Origin: Torreya grandis
Taxonomy: Eukaryota; Streptophyta; Pinopsida; Cupressales; Taxaceae
Reading direction: 5' to 3'
DNA length: 64,000 nucleotides
NCBI GenBank assembly: GCA_037957365.1
Contig: JARHVA010003528.1
Coordinates: 782,001-846,000, forward strand
Shown piece after piece: positions 10,960-22,899 of the stretch. Both the position numbers and the translations under genes were made by a program. Each line of letters starts with the position of its first letter. Within the stretch, counting starts at the first letter, position 1. Below the pieces are notes generated by a model. The model was not told where the DNA came from, made no database searches, and saw only the letters and a list, made by a program, of their open reading frames with translations.

Positions 10960-12058
10960 CTTTACTACCTTTTGTTGTAGATTACCAATGGGACAATCTC
11001 TAGGTGTATGAGCATTATTACAAGGGAAACACCAAGAATTGGTGCCATCTGCATAATTATTTTGCCCTTGAACAATCTCCCTATTTAAATTAGTGGGAAC
11101 AATTTGTGAGGGTGTAGGGACTACAACTAATTGATTTGTTGGCTGAGGGTTATTTTGCCTTTGAGGACCTTGATATTGGTTTGGCTGTGATGAAAATCTA
11201 TTTCCTTAGTAGCCTTGATATTGGGGTATAGGGTAAGGATTCTGTTGTCTATTTATGTTAATTAACTCAATCAAAAATGTCCTTAAGATGTTCTTGATAT
11301 CATCCATCTTGATGACTAGGTAGGGACAAGTTCTTTAGCAAGTGGTTGATGATATTTATACATAGACATAGGTGGGGCTATGGAATTAAAGGATTATTGA
11401 GGTAATGAAAAGGTAATCTCTAGAAACATGGGCATGAGAGGCCTTGGGGGTAGCTTCCCAGCATCTATTAAATTATTTTCAGTTTTGACTGCATAGTCAT
11501 AAGCCTCTAGCAAAGTCTGACCTCCAAGTGATTGAATCATGACTGATATATCTAAATTTAAAGCCTTAAGATAAAACACTATAGCCATACCTAGTAATGG
11601 TCTTGTTGTAGCAGGAATCCTTTCCCAAGTCTTTTGAAATCTTGAATTGAACTCAGTCATTGCTTCTTGTGGTGCTCTTTGGATAGTAATCAATTGTTGC
11701 AACAAAGAAGATTTATCACCCTTTTCTTCAAATCTTTCAAAGAAAATATCTCCAAGATGATCCCATGTAGATATTGTATTTGGATTCAAGGATTGGTACC
11801 ATTCCAGAGCCTTTCCTTTAAAAGAAGCTACTAATAATCTTATAACCACATTTTGTTTATGACCACATGTTTAGCACAGACATTAGATACATCGTGAAAA
11901 TGTTCTTCAGGTGTTTTAAAATCTTACCCACTAAATTTGGGTAGAGCCTTCAAGGCATTTACTAGAATAGGGTCCCAAGTGGCTGGTGGTATTGGGAGAA
12001 TCAAAGGACTGCCAATGTTCCAACTTACATAATTTCTTGGGGATATAGGTGCTCTCAT
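10960..12058 (-). pseudogene. Gag capsid/nucleocapsid of element A
   Basis: This is the structural protein of the virus-like particle. The first plausible Met lies at 12058 (MRAPISPRNY), followed by LPKFSG and TPEEHFHDV blocks before a frameshift near 11850. The capsid core is open at 11849-11394 with GKALEWYQSL, TWDHLGDIFFERFEEKGDKS and FNSRFQKTWERIP, matching the Retrotrans_gag pattern. Near 11035-11000 a zinc knuckle CFPCNNAHTPRDC follows (CX2CX3HX4C, one residue shorter than the standard CX2CX4HX4C). Gln/Pro-rich sequence separates core and knuckle. Confidence 0.85.
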
Positions 12059-12253
12059 ATTTTCTCTTGGTCTTGGTATAAATTGATTAACCCTTCTTCT
12101 TGGACTAGTTACTAATGGTGGTAAAAGAATACCTAGATTTATAGCAGATTGAGATCTGGTTATTGGTCTATAGCTCTGACTCCTTGTAGCTCTCTAGTTC
12201 ATATGGTCTTGAAAGAAACTTCAAAATGGTGTCCTACTAGACGTGCTAAAAAT
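12059..12253 (-). other. 5' leader of element A, no clear primer site
   Basis: This is the interval between the 5' LTR and the gag Met. The bases directly after the LTR on the minus strand (ATTTTTAGCACGTC) match neither the tRNA-Arg nor the tRNA-iMet primer sites seen elsewhere in the window. The primer site has either decayed or uses a tRNA I do not recognise. Confidence 0.4.
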
Positions 12254-13916
12254 TATTGATGGTTAAAATTGTGTTGTTTCTAACACCACCAATGGGGAGT
12301 TTCAATAATGTGGGATTTTCAACCTAAAATAACCTCTAGATTTTAAATAAGTCAGTTCTTTATAACAAGTGTATACTAGGAAAAGCGATAAGAATCAAAC
12401 AAAAACACAAGTGGAAATGAAAGGAAATCTAACTATGGAGATGCACTTAAATTAAATTTGACCCTTAATTCTAAGCATAGTGAAGCTATATGTAAGATCC
12501 AATTATATTAAAGAGCAAACAAGGCATGATCAATGTAAAAGATGAAAAATAATAGAAATAAAGGCTCACAACATAGACTAATTTTTGTAGTGACATAGAA
12601 AAATATAAATAAAGGCACAGAACTTAGTCTTCTTATTAATTCTCTGGTCACATAAAAGGCATAAAAACATGCACAATTACATAAACTTTCTAACTCAAGA
12701 AAATAGAACAAAGGCAATTGATATTCCTGATCATAGCTAAAGAAAGTCTAAAACTCTTGACAATAATCTCTCATAGAAAATTCTCTCAATATTTTGATGA
12801 TGATTTGGTGATCTCTGCACTCCTATTTATAGCCTTAGATTAGCTCTAGATTGTTTGCGCATTCCCAATCCAATGGCCTAACTGAACTCTAACTAAACTG
12901 GAAGTGTCTAACACAAGATATTTCCCAAATTTGAAATGTTTTATCTTTCTGCAAGTTCATTGGCTGAAGTAGATACCCAGGATGCTTCCCACTTTCAAAC
13001 AGGAGAGCACACTTGGCTGATTCCCCTAATTTTACTTGAAAACCTTCTTATTATTTAGGATGCACTAGAAAATGACACTTAACGTGTTTCACAACACTTA
13101 CTAAATACACACGGCACTTTTCGTGTAACCTATACTCTTACTATGTATTCACTTAGAAGTGTTCCATCCTTGACATCTGTCACTGTCCACTTCTCCAAAA
13201 CTTAAACAACTTTTATAGAAAATGGGACCCAAAGCACTTCTCACCTGAGTAACTTCAAAAAAGGAACAGGGATAGGTGGTGCTTTCCACACATTTTAAAC
13301 AAGGGACATGTGGCGATCTCCACTGCTCTTAGCTACCCTTTGAGAATCTTGTGGAAGGTGACATTTGTTAGTCTCCACATTACTCTATCTATTCTATAGA
13401 AAAAATTGGGCCTTATTTCATATTTACATAGACAACGACACTTGGAAGCTTTCTCTTGCCTCAAAAACAAAACTTGGGACCCACCACAGTCTTTACTTAT
13501 CAATGAAACAAAGTGAAGATAATTTGGATGTTGACACATGCTAGCTTCCATTCTCTTTAGATGGGGATACGTGGCATCTTCCATTACTTTTAGAAAAGCA
13601 TATTGAAACCTTCCATAATTTCCACCTGGCACCTTCTACTTGATCCTAAGAAAGCTTATTGGAAAGAAGCCTTTGAAATGTATAAGAAACATGAGATGCA
13701 GATGCTGACACTTATTACACTCTAGTACTACAAATTATGAAAAGTGTCTCAGCTGATGACACTTGGTAGCTTCTACTCAATTTTGAGGCAAAAAGAAATT
13801 TGAGGCCGTGCTCTGAATCAAAAACTTCACTATCTTGAACCAAAGTGTTTAGTGACAAAATTTTGGATCGCGCAACTGAAAATTGAGGCAAAAAGTAGAG
13901 TATTTTTTACTCTACA
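12254..13916 (-). repeat. 5' LTR of element A (right copy)
   Basis: This copy aligns with 253-1972. It begins TATTGATGG and ends TCTACA, then meets the target duplication TTTAT at 13917-13921. It carries the same series of GACAC-TGGC-like motifs, including an intact ACGTGGC at 13569-13575. As the 5' LTR of a minus-strand element it should contain the promoter. I did not identify a convincing TATA box. Confidence 0.9.
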
Positions 13917-14879
13917 TTTATCATGTAAAATCCTCCTAAAAATCCTAAAGGTTAAATCTTCTTGTAAAAAACCTAGTGAATAACCTAGCATTGCCCACTT
14001 GGGTTTCCCACAACTACTTTCTCAAACTCTTGAATCTGAGTTGCTTGCCCTAAGAAACCCAATACTCCCAAAACATCCTACCAACTCAAACTTCCCATTA
14101 CTTTTTACTCACCTAGAGTCTAGACCCTAAGCTACTACCTTTAAGAACCCCAAAAATCTCAAGCACCCTAACTACCTAGAGTTACAATTACTTATTTCTT
14201 TTACTTTAGGTTTTTTAACCAAAGTTAATTGCCCTGACAAATCCAAAGTCACAACCTTGATAAACTCATTAAATTACCCTAATGAAACTCAAACTCCTCA
14301 CTACTAGTTACATACTCAAGTTTTCTAATCCAAATTACTTATCCTAACAAATCCAAAGTAGTTGTCTTCAAGAAACCTAGATTACTCATGACTCACTACT
14401 TATTCAGAATCTTGAACCCAAGTTACTAGCTAAAATAAAACTAAAGTTACCCACACCTTTTTCTTATTATTTACCTAGATTATTGAATGCTTAAGACTTT
14501 CAAATCATCTAAACAAACCTGAGGTTGTGATACCCTGTTGCTTACTATGAGTTACTTGGGGTTTTCAAGACTTTTTACTACTTAAAATCTAAATATTACT
14601 TAGAATTATTGTTTGAAAAAACAACTTGAATCATTTATTTAACCTTTATAAACTAGCAAGAGTAGTCACTAAGTGTTTTAGAGCACTTATCAAGTTTTTG
14701 TATATTTAACTAGAACAAATGTTAGGGTTATAAGGTTTAGAGGAATAAATAGATGGAGTATAAGTATAAGAAATAACAACTTTAATTGAATAATTTCTTT
14801 TTTTAGCACTTGAATAAATCCCTAGGCCAAGTAGGAAGGGTAAAAAAAATCAAAGAGAGTCAAGTCACAAGAACCAAAG

Positions 14880-17800
14880 ATGAATTCTGAGTATAAATGG
14901 TACCGTATTAAATATTTTATTACTTCTAAGTTAATTAAAATAAGTGATACAGATATGGGACATGTGTCAGTGACTAAGTTGTTGGAGGTATCCAAAACTA
15001 TAGCCAAAACTCCACTCATACAAGTAATGATCAATAGTGGGATCCTACAAGTTGTAGCATTCCCAAGTTTTGCACAATTTCTAAAGTTTGTCCTAATAGG
15101 TGCCAAGTATTATGACTTCCTTACTAGGACAATCAAAGATACTTCTAGTAAATGTAGTAAGAAGGTTAGATGCTCAATATTTCAACTATTGTTTGAAGAT
15201 CCTAGCAACATCTAAAATCCTATATGTAATAATGGAAAAATGATAAGCAATAATGGGAGAGTAAGATAATGGAGTACATTAAAATAATGAACACAAACTA
15301 CCTAAATAAAGTGAAATAAGTTTCAATATTTCCAAAGAAGATAGTAAGGTTAGACTTGCCTTAGGAAGTAGATGATATTACTCAGTTGTTATGCATAATC
15401 AATGGAGAAAAAAATGTCAAGTGATTTTCAACTTGGATGTATGCATAAATTAGGGCCATTTATGTCAATAGGAGTTCCATAAGGATTTAGTGGGCTAGGC
15501 TAATAAGTGATAACATGGATCAATAGTTAAGCATTTTTTTAATAGATTTTTAACTTCAAGATCACCTCATACCTAGTATATACTACAACATCAAATAGAG
15601 CCTTTTCTAGGATAAATATAAAATGTATGCTAGAAAATAAGCCAATATATGAATATTATCCTCAATTAGTTCTTTCTGAGTACTAGAAGAATTATAAGAT
15701 AATGAATGATGGGTTCTTATATGAAATCATTTGCAAGTTAAATGTAGCTTTAAAACATAAGACAGTGTTAGATACAACTTGGGAAATAACTTCATAGTTT
15801 GGGTGTATTTTCATTTAGTTCCTCAATTTCACAAATATCAAATTTGGTAGTTACTTAGGCACACTAATTAATTTACCAAGATATCCCAGTGAGAAGTGGA
15901 TTATTATGGCATTATGTAGATATCTTGTTAAATTATGTGACCTATAACAAAGGATCACCAGACCACTATTTATTTTACACTTTTTATTGGTCATTACCAC
16001 TACCTAAGCATTTACAAGTCTAAGAATGTGTAAATAGAGATGTACCACAATTACACTCAAACACATTTTAAAGGTAAAGCCAATTTTGATTATAGAGGTG
16101 TAGGTCAAAATATAATTTCTCTAGAGTATATACACATTCTTGTACTTTAATATTTTTGGAATGATTATAGATATGAGTATGAAGTAAGGAGAAGAGACAA
16201 TAGCAGATTAACTATGGAATAGATTCATTCTTTTGATTTAGAAACAATCATACAAGGAAGATGATGGGAAAGTAATCAATAATGATTATTATATAGTAGG
16301 AGGAGATAATGCCCCACTTTTAAAGATTGTTTTTGTAAGAACAAAGTTACAATAATTATAGATAGAACTTCAATGGTTTTGGCCATGAATTCCACATGGA
16401 TCCTTAACAAAGGTTATTTCATGAAAGAATTGATGAAAAAAATTGGTTAGGTAAGACATAAAAAGAAAGAAATAATACAAGGAGAAAATAGCTAGGGACC
16501 CACAAAGAAGTTGAATAAAAATGCTGATAAGTTATACTCTATAGTAAAAGATAAGGAACCCATTCAATTTTCTATCACCATACCTCATTTGGTAACTTCT
16601 ACAGATACTTCTCTACCCACTATTCCTTCTTCTACTATGTTTATCATAGATCCATCAGTGTTTATGCCACATCTAAAGTCTCATGGCATCAAGCCTTCTA
16701 CGAAACCCATTTAGAAGGAAACTAGTGTTCCTCATCCTCTATATTATCCACCTACTTATCCACCTCCTTTAGAAGATCAACCCACCATTGAAAATGAGCT
16801 GAAATAGGTAACTACCAATGAACTGACCCCATATCAAGAGGCACCACAAGAAAAGGAAAAAGAAATAGTTGAACTTGAGAAGGAAACTATAGAGGCAAGA
16901 AAAGAGTTGAAAAATGGAAAATAAAAATTAGCAAAGGTAGAGATAGAGGTAGATAAATTGATAGAGAAAAAAAAGAAGAGGGAAGTTAAGAAAGAAGTAG
17001 AGAATGTAATAGAAAAAAGGCTAAGAAAGAAGTTAAAAATGAGAAAGAAGTAGAGAAATAAAAAGATGAGCAATCAGTTGCCAATGTAGTTCAATATACT
17101 CTACATATATAAGAAGATCCTTCTCAAGAGCTAATGCTTAGGAATAATCAATAAAAAATGGTGATTCATTTAGATACCTTCACTAGTACAATTTCTATTC
17201 TAGTTGGCAAGACAAACAACTCCTAAGTCTAGAGAAGTAATAAATATGGAAGAGATAGACTTACAACTTATGAAAAGCCTTGACCATAAGGGAAAGAAGC
17301 CTAAAATTTCCAAGGTAACTTCAAAATTGATAATTGAGCCTATAGGATAGAAATTTGTAGAGGTATCAGTCCCTCCATAGGGCATGAATAGAATTAAAGT
17401 CATTGAAGGTGACTTAATAGTTAGAAAGATATCTCTTGGAGAAGTTAACATAGAGGGATTAATTATTGATACATAGACCTTGATCAACACAATTTTGCAA
17501 AATTTTGATGAGGATAAGGATGCTAAGGCTAGGTTGAAATAATAAATTACAAATTATGTGAAATAATTGCTAATGTTGTAAGGTCTATACCAAAACAATC
17601 AATTCTTTTAGGAGATTCAATTGGTCAACAAGTAACAATTAAGGTAGAGGAAACTAGAGATAAGGATAAGGCCATTGATAAATGGATGGAAATGATGCAT
17701 CAAACTACCTAGAAGCTATTTCCTAAAGTCCTAGGTATTCATGTTGATATTGTAAATAAATTTGTAGAGATAAAGGTAGTAATGAAGGAAATAGAAAATG

Positions 17801-18246
17801 AGAATGGATTTTTTCAATTGTAGTAAGAGATTATTTAAAGAATAAATAATTTGAGTGATAAATTTTTGATTGAAGAGAAGATTGTCCCTGAAAAGGTGAA
17901 TCTAGAAGATTGTCTCTTTGGTCTCACTAACATTTGGTCTGATAAAAATCCAAGGACATCTAAACAGTTGTATCATTAGTTCAAGAAATTAATGGAAAAG
18001 GCCATAACTCCTTTCATAACTAAATGTATAAAGGATTTAATCAAATGTAAAAAAGAAATCAATAGGATTGAACCAAGACTTGAAAAGATGAAAGCTCATA
18101 GTAGGAAGTTAGAAAGAGAAATGCTAAGAATTGAGATTGAAAGGCAATCACTTGCTAAACCAAATAGTGCGATAATATAGTTCATGATGTATCAACATAT
18201 GAAATATAGATAAAAGTGTAGATCTAAAGTCCATGATGTGGAATAA
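14880..18246 (+). pseudogene. LTR-embedded accessory ORF of element B, 5' copy
   Basis: This decayed sense-strand reading frame lies wholly inside the LTR. The first Met is at 14880 (MNSEYKWYRIKYF). The open N-terminal 111 residues include DTDMGHVSVTKLLE and INSGILQ, followed by KYYDFLTRTIKD. A middle part near 16140-16440 shows EYEVRRRDNSRL and MVLAMNSTWILNKGY. A Pro-rich linker follows (about 16660-16800, HGIKPSTKP), then a Glu/Lys coiled-coil tract (16830-17060). A helical C-terminal part at 17760-18246 contains LEDCLFGLTNIWSD and IKDLIKCKKEINRIEPRLEK, ending at a stop shared with the other LTR. Many in-frame TAG/TAA codons sit where the other copy has CAG/CAA. No known domain, signal peptide or membrane segment is recognised. 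Confidence 0.7.
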
Positions 18247-19303
18247 TTATTTTTACTCTTATTCTTGACAATTTATTCTTTCTTCTTTCCATTTTCTTCC
18301 ATTCTATTTGTAAAGTAACTTTGTTATGAGTAATTACTTTAAGTAAAGTCATTTAGTGGAGTTAATTTTTAAATCATATTAATTTGTAAAATTTTAGGAT
18401 TCAACTTAGCTAAACACCATTACTTGAAGTCATTTTGTAAAATCAAATTACTTGGGTGAACACTGCCTAAAATGCAAATTAGTTGTGTTTAATCCAAATA
18501 GTGAGACCAAAAAGCTCTACATGTCACTAGTTATTTCATGCCACATAAGAGAAATTTAAGGAATATGCCTCTCAAAGGTTTTGAGTTTTTAGCATATCAC
18601 ATTGTTTTTGAAGGAGTTGTCTCCTATTTGATTTTGACATCTATTTTTGTATAAAGATAAGTACAGGCCTGCATGTCTAATGATGGTAATTTCTTTATAG
18701 CAATTATAACTGAAGCAAGAGATTTTAAGCAATATAAAACTTCAGGTTTAGATTTTTGATTTTTTATTTTATATGAAATTGGTTCAAAGTGAATGATAAA
18801 GAAGTTGTTTTATGTGAAACTTTGTGTCTTAAGAGATCATTTGGTGGATTTGTGAAGATTAAAATGGTAAAATTTATGTTATCTTTAAATTTAAATATGA
18901 ATTCTAGTCTTTCTTAGTCATTTGTTGAAAATATTATCACATTTTGGATGTTTATTTACTTGTATAGATTCAATCAAATCTATAAAATTGTTTATTGTGA
19001 AGTACAACTTCTCACATGTTCTAGTTTTCCATTCTTAATTTCCCAAAATTTATTTACACATTTTATGAAATAGATACTTAATTGTTATAAGATCACCTTG
19101 TTATGGTTCATGATTTTATTGATTAAAGTAATACCCCAAAAATAAGATAAATTGCACATAATCTATGAATAAATAAGAGCTATGAATAATTATAAGTAAA
19201 TAGATATAAACATACAGGAGCTTCACTATTAAATGAAGGGGATTTAATCCCATTACTACCTAGTTACTTTTGATAGCCTAAAAAATATCTAGCCAATAGT
19301 TTA
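18247..19303 (+). other. Element B 5' LTR, region after the accessory ORF
   Basis: This is AT-rich non-coding sequence, colinear with 29862-30914. By position it should include the transcription start and polyadenylation region of the LTR, but I cannot place a TATA box or poly(A) signal with confidence. Confidence 0.5.
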
Positions 19304-19320
19304 TGGTGACTCCACTGGGG
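19304..19320 (+). other. Primer binding site of element B (tRNA-Arg-ACG type)
   Basis: TGGTGACTCCACTGGGG is complementary to the 3' end of plant tRNA-Arg(ACG) including the CCA tail (expected TGGCGACTCCACTGGGG). There is one C-to-T difference, at a CpG. tRNA-Arg primers are typical of Ogre/Tat elements. The site fixes the 3' edge of the 5' LTR at about 19303 and the plus orientation of B. Confidence 0.85.
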
Positions 19321-19907
19321 AAATGAACTTAACTCCCAAAACTAAAATTAGCTTGCTCACACAAGTCAAGATAGGCATAGTTAAGTTGCAATTTTTGAAA
19401 TTTACATGTTTTCCAAACTATCATGTAAGAAGTTGCATGCAAAATCTAAGGCGCACTTATGATTTGAAAATGTGTGTTTTTGTAAAGATAACTTTACTTG
19501 ATAAGTAATTAATTTACTTTAATGGTCATAAATAATTGGTTTAATTTCTTTACATCCTACATCTTAAGTAAAAACTTTGTTTATTTTGAGTTGTTGCATG
19601 CCATGTAATTGTTTCTTGAGTCTATGCTTATAAAACTAAAGTAATACCTAAACAAATACTTAGAAAACCATTTACATTTCAATCTATAAAATTGACCTTT
19701 TACCAAATCAAGGAGATTTCAAGGCCAAACCAATAATTTCTTTGAATTATAAGAGTGGTTCAATTTCAACTTTCATGTCCAAGACATAATAAGAACAAGT
19801 AGTCTATCATCTATGAGATAAGTGCAAACCCTTATGAATTAGCTATAACACAATTCTTTAGGAATAATTCAACCCACAAACCCTTAGTTTCTTATTCTTA
19901 GAAGAAT
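19321..19907 (+). other. Element B leader between primer site and gag
   Basis: This AT-rich leader has a short open frame at 19323-19508 that I do not consider a gene. No packaging or splice signal can be assigned by eye. Confidence 0.45.
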
Positions 19908-20935
19908 GGAATTACCACTTCCCATCCCTTGGGGGGGAAGCTATTGGCCCACTAAATTTGACTCCTCCTCTCCATGACTTGCCAAAGGGGTCAAGAAAGA
20001 ATTTTTTGAAATACATAGGTGATGAGAAACAAAGTCCAAATGAGCACTTTTCTACCTTATTTGTAGCCTATAGAGTAATTATAATTAAACATGAATATGT
20101 CTCAATTAGACTCTTCATTGATACCTTGCATGACTTAGATATAGAATGGTTTTACCATTTGGATCCTAGTACAATATTTAGTTGTGATACTATGCATGAG
20201 TAGTTTGAAAAGAGATTCAAATCTATAGAAGATTCACATATATTGTTCACCCAACTGACTCAACTCAAAAAGGAACCATATGAATACATACAGGATTTCA
20301 TTGCCAAGTTTAATAGGTTACTTTATAAAATCCCTGAATTTGATCTACCGACTAGAGATAATCATAAATGCTTCTTCATTAATTCCCAATTACTATAGGT
20401 TAGCTATCATCTACACAAAGCACATCTTACTAATTTTGTAGTAGTTCAAAATCTTAATATAGAAGCTGAATATGACTTGATAATGGCTATAAAAGCAAAG
20501 AAAACAACTTCTAAGGGTGAATGTTCTACTTTAAGCACATCATATACTATTGATCCCCTATTACATAAGTTTGTTAATTATTTTCTAAAAGTCAAAAGAT
20601 AAATTGATCAAGGTAATCATGTTCCTCCTACTAGGAATGCATCTGTACAAAATTTTAATAATCCAAACAAGAACCAAATTATTGGTCCCATATAAATACT
20701 ATCAATTGAATATGTTCCCAAAAATCATGTCGAGATGAATGAATAAGATCAAATGACTGATGATACTCATCAAAGTCTTGCTGATGAAAATGACTTTGTA
20801 GATCTTGTTAGCAACTCCAACATAGGCTATCTTGAATATCAATCAGAAAGTGACTATGAAAAACTGTATGAAGAAGATCATAATCAATCTTTTAAAATGT
20901 TTAAAATCTCATAAACTCAATAAGATAATTAAAAA
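19908..20935 (+). pseudogene. Gag of element B
   Basis: Capsid protein of the Tat/gypsy type. The frame is readable from about 19908 (SLGGEAIGPLN) through FLKYIGDEKQSPNEHFSTL, LDPSTIFSCDTM, a stop where Trp is expected, then FEKRFKSIEDSH and YEYIQDFIAKFNRLLYKIPEF. This is the Retrotrans_gag pattern with a (W)FEKRF core. A basic tail follows with KAKKTTSKGE. No zinc knuckle was recognised. Several single-base stops are present, and no start codon is clear. Confidence 0.75.
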
Positions 20936-21329
20936 CTTTCCAAAGAGCAAGAGAAAGGATATCTTAGATCAAATGTAAGCATTCTTTAAAGAAGTAGTCC
21001 TCTACCCTCTTCTCTAGCTCTAGAAGATAAGCATGTAGCTTATTCTTCTCACAATAATAAACAAATAACTCATAATTTTGAATATAATCCTACTTTATCT
21101 ACATCCATCCCCTCTTTTGACATAATTATTCACATAAATAAAACCAAAATTCAAATGTTAGAAGCTGAATACTTGAGGTCTTATCTAGATCAATTGAATA
21201 GACTAGTCAAGTATGTTTAAAGTAAAGGGTCAAACAATATAACCAATGCCTCTAAAGGTATATTTCATACTCATAAATAATTCCCTTCTAAAAATAATGT
21301 TACAACTACTTCTCCCATTTCTAGTTCCA

Positions 21330-21660
21330 CATCTGAAAGGATAGAGCTATTTTATGTCTCTCTCTTAATCAATGGGTTTAAGTTAAACTACTATATCTTC
21401 AACTCTAGAGCCTCAGTTAATGTTATGCCAATTAGACTAGTTGATGCCCTTGGACTCACTTTGACTAATACAATAGGTATATGTTATTTAATGGAGAGTC
21501 AATTTCCCCTTATTAGATAAATCAAATATTCTCATTTTATCCTAGCAGATTTCTTAGATAAAAAGCTCAAAATGACCATTCTAGTAAGAGATATTCCTAT
21601 ATCTTATGGAATGTTGCTAAGTAGAAAATTTTGAAAAGATATAGATGGATAACTAAAGAT
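21330..21660 (+). pseudogene. Aspartic protease of element B, degenerate
   Basis: The translation shows ERIELFYVSLLING, then FNSRASVNVMPIRLVDALGLTL in the place of the usual D(S/T/G)GASVNVMP active site. It ends with ISYGMLLSRKF, the Tat-type protease end (GMLLSR-W). The catalytic Asp reads Asn and the Gly reads Arg, both explainable by G-to-A changes, so the enzyme is dead. Confidence 0.75.
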
Positions 21661-22290
21661 GGATTGGTCATGTTATCACATTCTAATGAAAGGATTAAAT
21701 AAAAAATTGGAGCCTAAAAAGAAGTCCAAGTATATGGTTTCTAATTCTGATGATCCAAAGTCACATATTTTTTTTGAAGAATTAGACCATAGAGTTTACT
21801 ACCTCAAATTGGGAAAGGATATAATTATCCATTTCCCACTATGGATCACACCTTGTATTTGGTTATAGGTTTATAAATGCTATCCATGTTAGATGGATTT
21901 TTAGGGTATAATCAAATAAAAGTGGTTGAATAAGACCAATACAAGACTACTTTCACAATGCCATGGGGGATGTTTACCTATCATAAGATGCCTTTTGGGA
22001 TTATCAATGTTGGAACAAATTTTTAGTAAGCAATGGATCTAGTAATCAAAACAAAAGTATTTTGGTATACCTTGATGACTTGATAGTCTTCTCCAAGCAA
22101 AGAGGTAATCATATGACTGACTTAGAAGAAGTTCTCATCCAGTGCAGGAATCATGAGATTTCTTTGAATCCCAAAAAATTGATATTTTCCATGATTTAAG
22201 GAAAGCTTCTTGGTCACATACACTCAAAGGAGTGAAAAAATATTGATCTAGAATAAGTCAGAGCTATTCAGAGTTTATTTATGCCTATAT
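21661..22290 (+). pseudogene. Reverse transcriptase of element B, partial
   Basis: After a post-protease linker (MDWSCYHILMKGLNKKLEPK), the RT begins in its middle at about 21870 with GYNQIKVVE, DQYKTTFTMPWGMFTYHKMPFGI, then a frameshift near 22040. It continues as YLDDLIVFSKQRGNHMTDLE and HEISLNPKK. The YLDD box is intact but out of frame with the upstream part. The fingers region and any archaeal-type RNase H normally found upstream are missing, so part of pol was probably deleted between 21780 and 21870. Confidence 0.8.
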
Positions 22291-22700
22291 CTAGGAAATA
22301 AGTACATTCATTCTTTGGTAAAGTCAGTTTACTTAGAATATTCATTCCTGAATTTGTCAAGTTAACTCACCACATATTTGATATGATGAAAAATAAACAA
22401 GAATTCAAATAGAATTCTAAAGGTAAGTTGTCATTTGAAAGGATCAAAGCAGCCATAGATGAAACTCTAGTGTTGGTTTCCCTATATTTTAGTAAAGAAT
22501 TCATTATTTGTTGTTATTATTCTAAGCACATTATGTTAGCCATAATCTTACAAAATAATGATGAGGGTATTGAATCCCTAATATATTTCATGATCTAACC
22601 ATTAAAAATCTATAAAGTAAACTATTCACAGATGGAGAAATATTCCATTTTTAATTCAAAGTATGTAATTTTTTTAGGTACTACATTTTGTCTTCACATA
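22291..22700 (+). pseudogene. Gypsy RNase H/connection of element B
   Basis: The translation reads SFFGKVSLLRIFIPEF, then FERIKAAIDETLVLVS, FIICCYYSKHIMLAIILQNND and YSQMEKYSIF. This is the usual connection and RNase H region of Tat pol. The position of the first catalytic Asp reads CYYSK, so it lacks the acidic residue. Confidence 0.65.
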
Positions 22701-22899
22701 CTAAAGTCTATGTACCTAATAATGTAGTCAAATTAATTATAACACAAGAAGAACTAGGATTACTAAGAGGCGCCTAAGTAGATTAGGTGCAAGAGTTTGA
22801 TCTTGATATCAAACCAATGGAGATAGTAAGAGTAAGAGGCTTGTACTAATTGATGATAGAGATAAAACCTAATGACACATATATAGTGGCACCTTCAAT

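Larger units (their letters stand above)
248..13921 (-). mobile_element. Element A: complete nested Tat-like Ty3/gypsy retrotransposon
   Basis: This is a whole LTR retrotransposon read on the minus strand, spanning 253-13916. A perfect 5-bp target duplication TTTAT lies at 248-252 and 13917-13921. The two LTRs (253-1972 and 12254-13916) start TGTTGATGG/TATTGATGG and end TCTATA/TCTACA. In minus-strand order the domains are gag, protease, archaeal-type RNase H, reverse transcriptase, gypsy RNase H/connection, integrase and accessory ORF. When A is removed, positions 1-247 join 13917 onward into sequence that matches 25143-25400, so A inserted into the LTR of element B. Its frames are the best preserved in the window, which agrees with it being the youngest insertion. 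It is not autonomous now, because stops and frameshifts interrupt gag, RT and integrase. Confidence 0.9.
13917..19303 (+). repeat. 5' LTR of element B, second part
   Basis: This stretch continues the LTR after element A and is colinear with 25391-30914. It holds roughly 960 bp of non-coding sequence (Pro/Leu-rich in translation by chance), then the accessory ORF (14880-18246), then about 1 kb of AT-rich non-coding sequence. It ends immediately before the primer site at 19304. With the first 247 bp, the visible LTR is over 5.6 kb. Confidence 0.85.
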
